Source: Larus michahellis (Eukaryota > Chordata > Aves > Charadriiformes > Laridae). From it: a stretch of DNA of 64,000 nucleotides. The position numbers and the translations under genes were made by a program. The DNA lies in NCBI RefSeq assembly GCF_964199755.1, contig NC_133903.1, positions 315,001 to 379,000 of the forward strand. The letters run 5' to 3'. Positions 24,321-33,300 of the stretch are shown here, piece by piece; position 1 is the stretch's first letter; every line of letters starts with the position of its first letter. The notes beneath the pieces are model-generated. The model did no database searches. It had not been told where the DNA came from and saw only the letters and a list, made by a program, of their open reading frames with translations.

Positions 24321-27300
24321 CCTATCTATCTATCTATCTCTCAAATCAGCCCATCTCTTCCTGTCTTGTGGAGCAATGCCCATTGCTGCATGGTTGCATA
24401 TGTCCTATGTAAATTGACTTCCATATTATTTTTGCTTTTTCTTTTAGCTTTGCCCAGAAGATGTGAAAGACTTCCTAGAGCACATGTCTGTGGCAAGAAT
24501 AAACAAAGGCTGGGAGTTCATGCTGCCTTATGATGAAGACTTTGTTAAGAAGCATCCAGATATAGTTCAGAGGCAACATATGCTGTGGATGGGCATTCAG
24601 GCCAAGTAAATGACTTATTTTATTTTGGGGAATAAGATAAAAACAGAGGGCTATCTAGTACAAAGTTTATGTAGACACTGATAGTTAATTTGATCTGTGT
24701 AGCCTTGAAGGTTTCCCCCCTCACATTCACCAGGCAGTGGTGTGGTGGGGGGTATCATTCAAATCATTCCTGTTCCTTGGCTTCCTGGAGAAATTGAGTA
24801 TTCTAACTAATGGCTAAAGCTGGCGTGGCTGCATGCAGGCATAACAACTGAAACTGTCCTGGTATATTTTATCTTTGTTTTTCAGATTAGAAAAGGTCTA
24901 TAATCTCTTAAAGGAGCACTTGACACCAAAGAAACAAGAGGCACAATCAGGTAATGATCCAAGCGGAACATCTTGAAGCACATGCATCCTTCCATATTCC
25001 AGGGTGATGTTTTGGAGTTCCTTTCTGGTTTTGAACATGGTGGGGACTCGTCTTGCTTTGTTTGATATTTTTCCTTTCTTGCTATTTCCTCTGGATTATT
25101 TGAGACAGATCTTGGTCTTTACTGGCACCGCTGATGTTGGGGTGACACAAGCTTACTGTAGCATCCTTGTAGCAGAGCAGGGAGGATTCCTTGGCACTGG
25201 GGTCTTGTCATTTGATAGTGTAAAACCAGCTGGTTCTGTTATCCACTTCTTTATTTAAGGCAGTTTGTATGGCGTAAGGGTGCAAGCAGCTCCTGAAGAG
25301 AGGACAGGGCCAGTGCACAATTAATTCTCACCTCTCAGTTTGCAAGCTAACGTGCATGAGGTGATTTTTTCATTTCCCCTGATTTGCACTGGGCTTTCTG
25401 TGGTGTGGTTGAGGGCTGAGCAATTAATGAGGAATGCGTTTGGTAGGGTGCTGTAAGGAGGTGTGAAGTCGTCGTTTTGATATCCTTCTCCACCGTGGAT
25501 GCCAGTGAGAATATTAAAGTAGCTGCTCCATAATCCTAAAAGATTGTGAAAACTTGAGAATCCGGAGAGTTTTAACGAAGCATTTGGCTCATTGCCGGAC
25601 ACTGGAGCCAATGGAGTACAAGTGGAACTGACACAAACGAGCATACGAATCCATTTCAATACCCTGTGTCTGATCTGCTTGGAAGGATTAGGTGTTGGGT
25701 TGTTTGGAGAGGATTAGCGAGCCTAACAGCAGAGGAGGTAACAGCATGTGTCCTGTGCATGCTTTTACCTTAAACACAGCACTCCTTCATTTGGCATTGA
25801 GACTGGCTTCCTCTGCTTCCAAGACACCACTTCCTTTCACCTTTGGATAGCTGGATGTGGAGAGGACATGGGGGAAGAGGCACAGGATTGTATGGGAAGG
25901 GACTCCCTCCTGTCCCTTTCTCCCCATCACTGGGTAATAATACTTAGGAGATGGTCTCAGACTTTCATACTGTGCACCTCACACTAAAAGGGTGCTCAGG
26001 TTCACTGTTAACCCCTTCGCTCTCCTCAGTGTACCTATAGGACATCCTTATGCTGGCTCTGGCAGTTGCTGCGACAGGCCCCACCAGCCAACAGAAACTC
26101 AAAAAAAAAAAAAAAAAAAAAAAGTTGTTGGGCAGAGAAGCATTGGGTCACAAGTAGAGATGTTCGAGGAGCCTGTATCCTGGTTTCCTGATTTGCGGAA
26201 AACGTCCTAGTGATTGAACATGTACACTTTGTCTTTGCTTCACGTTCCATGACTGGAACACCCTTCCCCAAACATCTGGTTTACAGTTGTCAACATCTTT
26301 ATCTTTAAAAAAAGCAAACACCACCACCACACCCCAAAAAAAAGCCACCAAAAAAACCCAAAACTAAAGTAAAATCTAATCAACAAACTGGGTTTATGCC
26401 TTAGATTTCACAAGAAGATGATGTTTCCTGGTTTTATTTCACTGTGAGCTCTTCAAGAAACATTCTGCAACACTAGAGCCCTGGTTATGGTGGGATTTAT
26501 GGTGTCTTTTGTTTCTTACTAGCTCGTCCATTGCTGGTTTCTGGGGAGCAAAGGGTCAACATGGCTAAAGCAAAAGTCAAGCAGAACTATGGGCAGCTGG
26601 AGAAGGATTTCCAGAAGCAAAAGGCAGAGATGAAATCAAATGACACCTCAGCCAAGATGGATGTTTCCAATATCCGCATTAAAGAGGAGCCTGTGAGTGA
26701 TGAGGAGCCGATGGATACCTCGGCTTATAAGGGCATGAACAACGGCATTGTCAATGGCCTCCATGCAGAGGAGGACTCCACGGACTCTTTAAATGGCCAC
26801 TTGCCCGGAGGCTGCATTGACCGGGTAGCCCAAGAACTGAAGGCTTTTGTGTCGTCAACATTTAAGAAACAATTTGTACTCACCCTGAGTGAGCTTAAAC
26901 GGTTATTTAACCTTCACTTAGCCAGTCTGCCTCCGGGACATACGTTGTTCAGTGGCATTTCGGACAAAATGTTACAGGACATGGTGTTGGACACTGGCTG
27001 CAAACAGATTTTGGTGCCTGTAAGTATGTTTTTCCCTTGGTGTACTTTGGGGAGGAGAGACTCGGGGAGCAGTTGAACACCTGAGCTGTGAAATGTGTGT
27101 GTCTTGTGCTGGTGGTCTGGAAGAACAGATGTTCTCCGAGTAACTGTCCAGTATTGGATATGTTGAAGCTGCTGGAGGTTTGTCTGGCATCCTGCTTCAG
27201 GCAGGCCCTGCACTCTGCTTTCTTTGCTGCGTGGTATGCTGCATAGCTTGGTTGTCTTTGGGGCTCTGTTTCTGCGTCCACGCTGTTGGATCGCAGTGAC

Positions 27301-30300
27301 TCATTGTCCCAACTCGCTTCTGTTAACATAGAATCATAGAATGGTTTGGGTTGGAAGGGACCTTCAAGATCATCTAGTTTCAACCCCCTGCCCTGGGCAG
27401 GGACACCTCCCACCAGCCCAGGCTGCTCCAAGCCCCGTCCAACCCGGCCTTGAACCCCTCCAGGGATGGGGCAGCCACAGCTTCTCTGGGCAACCTGGGC
27501 CAGGGGCTCACCATGTGATCTAATGCAGTCGCAGATTCCCATCAGCTCTTCCAGAGTTGCACAAGCTCCTTCTCTCAGGGACCGGGACACAGGTGGGGGA
27601 GGAGAGGTGGCGGTGACCGCCTGGGAGCAGCAGGGCACACCCAGCAGAGCCCTCTGGGAAGCAACAAACCATACCTGCAGCAGGTTTCTTCGGTCAGTCC
27701 TTTCCACCTAGACTTGTGGAGAGGTGTCTTTGTTTCTTTGTCTTTATGGAAATGACGTGTGATTGCATGAGACAGAGACAGGTTTGTGTGACAGTAGATT
27801 GCTTAGGAAAGGAAAAGGAATTTGGCATCATGGGAAAGAGCCTAAGAGGGAATTAATTTTACAAGACATCTGGCAGTGCTGATTGGGTCGCAACTAGAAA
27901 GAGTTTGGGAGTCAGCTGCCGTTGGGGAGAGAGGGAAAGAAAACGTGTGAACTGCTCGGAAGAGCAGGCAAGGCAGAAAGAGGAGGAAGCAGGCAGGCTG
28001 ACAAGAGGGAGCCTGGAGCATGGGGGTTGAAACCCAGCTAAGGAATAAAGGTTGCTTCTGGGAGGGGCGCAGAAATAACACGTTCAGTCGTGTGCAAAGT
28101 ACTTGTTGTGGCACCTGGGAACCAAGTAACAGCCTTGAAATGCCACTAGGGAGACCACCAATTTCGGTACTTTCTGCGTTCTCTCTTGACAGCTTCCAAG
28201 TCCTGGGGTAATGTTTGCCTGGAACTGCCTCGGTGCTGGCGAGGCGCTCCTTTGTACGCGGTGTAATGCGTGCATTTGCCATGCTGATGGTAAATAGCTG
28301 AGGGCATTGCTGCTCTGTTACTTGGGACTGGGACTTGTTTGCTCTGGAAATTTGGGGATTTGGGAAATTATTCCATCCACTCTTTGCTTAAAGGCTGTGA
28401 GGAGTGAAAGTGAGATAGTTTCTTTTTTCAAAAAACAACCAAAATAAAATCCTCCTGAAGATAGGTGGTTGGGAACTTCCTTCTGTCTGGAAAACCCTGT
28501 CACAGGAGACGTGCAGAGGTGTACAAGTGGTCACTGGAACGTCTCCTGCTGGAGGTCTGCTCTAAGTTTTAGTTCTGCTGACCCAGAATTTACTGCAGAA
28601 CTTGAGATCTTGTACAGAAGCCTGTATAAGCCTGTACTGTTACTAGCAGTGTACATCGTTTCCCCCAAGCCTCTCCTGATGCTCTGTGCAGACGCCAAAG
28701 GGTCCCGAGGCTGGTTTTGCTCTGTGCATGGGCTCGTATGCTTTGGTGTTTCTTGATTGTTCCCCTGGACAGTTTCGTCACAACACTACCAGGGCACCTG
28801 AGCTCAGGGAAAACCTGGAGGGTTGTTTAGCGTGGGGTTTCACAGTTGCTCATTAGTTTTCTGTAACTGAAAGTGCTTTGGTGATAAAAATCAATGATCT
28901 GAGGTAATTAAAATTATGTTATTATGTTCTGTGGGGCGTGAAGACACTCATAGCTTACATGCTGCCCTATTATAGAAAAGATGGTGCTGAAAATGGCAAT
29001 TGAAACTTTATCAGGGGAATGCAGGATTTGTTATAAAGCTGACCAACTGCACTAGGGTATGAGATAAATAGTATTTGTGGGGAGCCAGAAGAGACACCGC
29101 TCCAGCTGCCAATGGGGCCGTGGGGAGGCCTGCAGGGTGCTGTGCTTGCCTGCACCGTGTAGCCTCCTTGAGTGGGAGGGAAAAGCATACGTAAAGAAGC
29201 AGCGAATCCTAGGCAGAAGCACCCAAGTGCAGGGGGCTGCTGCCGCCATCCCCCAGCAGACCCCATCCTTGTCCCTATCCCCAGGGTGGCGCGGGCTGAG
29301 CCTGCGCAGGAATCTGCCTCCTGCGCGTCTGCACCCGTTCCTGCAGACTGTGGGTGTGCACGGGGGGGGGGGGCTCCTGCTGGCTCCCTTCCCGTGGTCT
29401 GTGGAGCAGCAAGCTTCTGCCCAGATCTTGAGGATATTTTTGGGGCATCAGGAAATAACGTAAGTGTTGCCGACGTCCTGCCTGGCTACAGTAACAGGAG
29501 AGGAATGCGGCCCCGCACTTAGGGTGAACGCTTTGGGCTAGTGCCGATGCCAGGCTCCTGGAGAGGTAAGCTCAGTGGTTTACCTCTAGGATTATTCCAG
29601 CTGGTAAGTCTTTTTCTGGCAGACTTGGCCCCTTTCCGTCTGATTTAACTGTAATGGAGGCTGCCTGGCAGCAGGTGTGTTCAGAGCGTGCTCAGAGAGA
29701 CGCATCCCAAATCCAGGGGCTCCTCACAGAGAGCTTCCCTTTCACTGGGGCAGCCCTGGGGACCAGGGGCAGCGGTGCATCTCCTGAGAGCCCTGCACTA
29801 GCGCTGGGGCTCGGAGCAGGAGGGGGCACAGGGCAAATATTTTAAAGAAGGGTTTTAAGGCAGCGGAGAGCTGTTTCAAGGTGAGGCTGGAGAGATTAAG
29901 ATAAAATGTCAAAGGGACAGCAGATGGCAAGACAGTAAAGCTTGCACACATCTCTGAAGAGTCGCTGGTGGCATTTCCTGCTCCTGGGGACAGGCCGTGC
30001 GACAGCAGGGGCTGTGGGCAGCAGGGTTTGCAGCAGTTTGGGAGGAGGGGATTCTGTGGGGTTTTCTCCCCAAGTTAGTATTGCGTTGGTCTGGAAGCAG
30101 TTTCCTCCCAGAAACACAGCTGGTTTTCAGAGGTGTGGCTGAGGCGGGAGGAGTTTGTGCTCTCTCTCTGTTGACAGACTTTCTCTGAGCGAGGCAGCTT
30201 GTGGCCAGGTGCTCCCGGTGCCCTGCGCTTTGTCTGTCGTGCTGCAGCTTCTTCTTCTGGAGGGAAACTGAAGTACTTGATTTTATCTGTGTTGAAAGCA

Positions 30301-33300
30301 TACAAGAGAGATTATTCCTCAAAAGCGAGTGTTCTTACAAGACGAGAACTATGTCGGGTGTTGCGAGCCTGATAAACCTGAATCCTGGCTCTAACCCAGG
30401 TGTAAAGCCTTGTTATATTCCAGACATTTGGACCAACGTGAGAGCCAAAGTTCCTAATCCCACCAGGCAGCTCCCACTGGAGAAAACTCTTGCCCTTTGC
30501 AATAAGTTCAGAGGCAGAGCGTGAAAGGAAAAGCCCATCTTTCACTCTGCAATGCACAAGTCTTTTGGCGTGGTGTGATAGAGTCTGGCAAGAAAGGTTT
30601 GGTTTTTACCAACCGCCAGGATCGAGGGATGCTGGAACAATCAGGACTGGCTTGTTAGCTTTTCACAGATGATTGATTTAGGTTGTCTGGGCGGTTAGCA
30701 AGGAATAAATTGTTAGTGACAGACAGGAAGAGACATGTCAGGAGTGAAGTCATATTCCAGCATTGCTCATTAGTCACTGCTTTAAGGGGAAATTTTGAGG
30801 CAAATGGATGATTCGAGGCATGGAGTGGAGGCAGTTGTGTTCCTTCCTGTGTACAGGGGTGTGTGAGGCCTCTGCCTCAGAAAAATCAAATGTATTTCTC
30901 TAGCTTGGCACATGATTAAAAAAACCAAAACAAAACAAACCAACAACAAACAAAACCATTTCATTTTTGGAGCCTGAAATGAGCAAGCGTCTGGTTCACT
31001 GTTCCATCAGCATTCAGTCTTCTGGAGTCCTGTAGTATGCCCCAAAACAGAGATGACGAATACAGCAGAAGCACAGTGCTTGTCAGTAATGCTGACTTGG
31101 AATTAGTGAAGCAGGTAAATACAGGATAGAGTCTGAATCTCTAAAACCTGCCACTGTAAATGTAAAAACCTCCAGAAAGACCCTACAACGCACTTGGTGC
31201 CCTCAGTTGAATACTGCTTTGGATGGCCTGGAAGCAGACACTTCCAGGACATCTTGCATGAGATACTGGCTAAGGTCCAAGCCTTGGGATTGTTCTGGTG
31301 TATGGTCGTTGACCCTGCACCTGTGGGAAATGGTCACCATGCAAAATCCACAGGATTCCAGTGTGCCCAGCAGTTCCCCTTTAAAGCTCTGAGGTGGTTG
31401 ACATTGTGCCAGACATGGCGCCAGGGCCCCTGGTTACCCCACCGTGACCAGAAGCATCAGTCAAACATGGCTTGGGCGTATCAAGGCACACATCGGGGTG
31501 CTCATCCCATTCCCTAGGCCATCGTTAGCCCCGTGTTAATTTGGGATCTGTGCTGCAGGCTCAGCCACCAGGACAGGTGTCTGCCCTGTGGCTGCAGGAC
31601 AGGCCCTGCCTCAGGCGCCAGGGCTGCCAGAGCACAGTCACCCCTTCAGGTGCGGAATGGGAGAGGAGCTGATGTTGTTCCAGCAGTTCCCATTACATGG
31701 CAGTAATAGGTGTCCAGGGATGCTGTATCATAGGATCATTAAGCAGAACTCATTAAATAGGTGGTTATTTTTAACAGCCTCTCGTTCTCAGTTTCCTCCA
31801 CAGACTGCTGCTTCACCAGATGAGCTAAAGGTCTATGCGCTTTGGGAAGCTGGTGATACTTATGATCAGGTAAAGATAAAAATGTGACATTCCCATATGT
31901 GTGCTTACTGAGCACTTGGCATTGTGTTTCTGGGACTGGTACAGCAGGTGTTTTTCAGCTTTTGGTATTGAAGTGTCTGGTTTTCAATATTAGCCTATTT
32001 CCAGCTGAGAGGAAGCTCTTAGCTCGCAGGGTCGTCATTGCTGTGTCAAGACAAGGCAGCGTGGGCAGAAACGACGTAATGTGTTGGAGATACTTGTCAG
32101 TAACTAGCTCAGCGGAATACAAATAATTTCGAACCTGTGAGGAGAAAGGACTCTGCGATGCAGGCCTTACACCAGGATCCAGCCCAATTTTTTTGGTCTT
32201 CTGATGGTAATGCAACATTAACCAGAGAGGAAATTATGTTGTTACCTGGTGCGTCTGTTTATACTTAGAATAGGAAATGATTACAGCATATGTGAGCATC
32301 TCCTGAGTTTTAATTGCTATCAGAGCAAATTAAGTGAAAGGGAAGGCGTCTAACAAAACATGGATGGGCAGCATAACTCCCGTGTCCGTGCTCTAAATAA
32401 ATTTTTATAGGAAAGAGTCAAGCAGTATCCAGCCTCCTGGAAGCACTTGAGAGGAATTTGTTGCAGCCCCTTCCTCACCATGCTCTTGCACCTTTGGAGT
32501 GCCCCAGGTCACAGGACGGGCGCAGGCCTGGCCATGGGGCATGAAGCGATCCCTGTAGAGCCCTCAGAGGCAAGGGCACGGCTAGAGCGCAGATGTGCAT
32601 GGGATGGTTTTGGCATTACGAAGCAAGAATCCTCTGATGCAGTTCAGTGAATGTTTTGTACAGACTGAGGCATGTGCATTTTGGATATATAGAAAGATAG
32701 GAATAATTGTTCTCTTTGTATTTATGATACATTTTCTTTTAAAGCATCGCCAAGTGTTGCTTGAAATCTTTTCAAAAAATTATCGAGTGCGCAGGAACGT
32801 CATCCAGAATCAGTTGAGTCAAGAATGTGGAGAAGATCTAAACAAGCAGGAGGTGGACAGAGTGTTAAAGGTAAGTTTCTATTCCGTTGTGGGTTTGATC
32901 CAATTAATACATGAATTTTTAATGCTTGGTTTGAGCAAAGGATCGTATTTTACCTTGAATTGACAAAACAATTGATGTTGGAATGTGGACAAAGCCTGGT
33001 TTTCAGCTTGTTTTCTTAAAAATACACTTGTCTCATTCTACCTTCATTGCCTTCAAGGACTAGTGATTTTTACTCACGCGTTATTTTATATTATTGCAGC
33101 AAACCTTTATTTGTTATCTTGGACCAGCGGAGAATAGAGTGTAGTAAATGTGATACTTCAGAGTTATTTTTAAATAATGCAGAGTTAAACATTAAGGAGG
33201 TGGGAGGGTTCTGCACAGTGTTCTGAGTTTACCAGCTGACTGCTGTTGATTAATGCTGAAGAGCGCGAGTGCCACATACTCAGAAGGAAATGCGTTTCAT

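Noticed and set aside
26101-26123. Poly(A) run as the tail of a processed retrogene
   Set aside because: No target-site duplication and no recognisable coding sequence upstream; kept only as a simple repeat.
26949-27707. A 252-codon minus-strand open frame
   Set aside because: It is antisense to POLR3E exon 18 and then crosses the CR1 fragment. It is not a gene.
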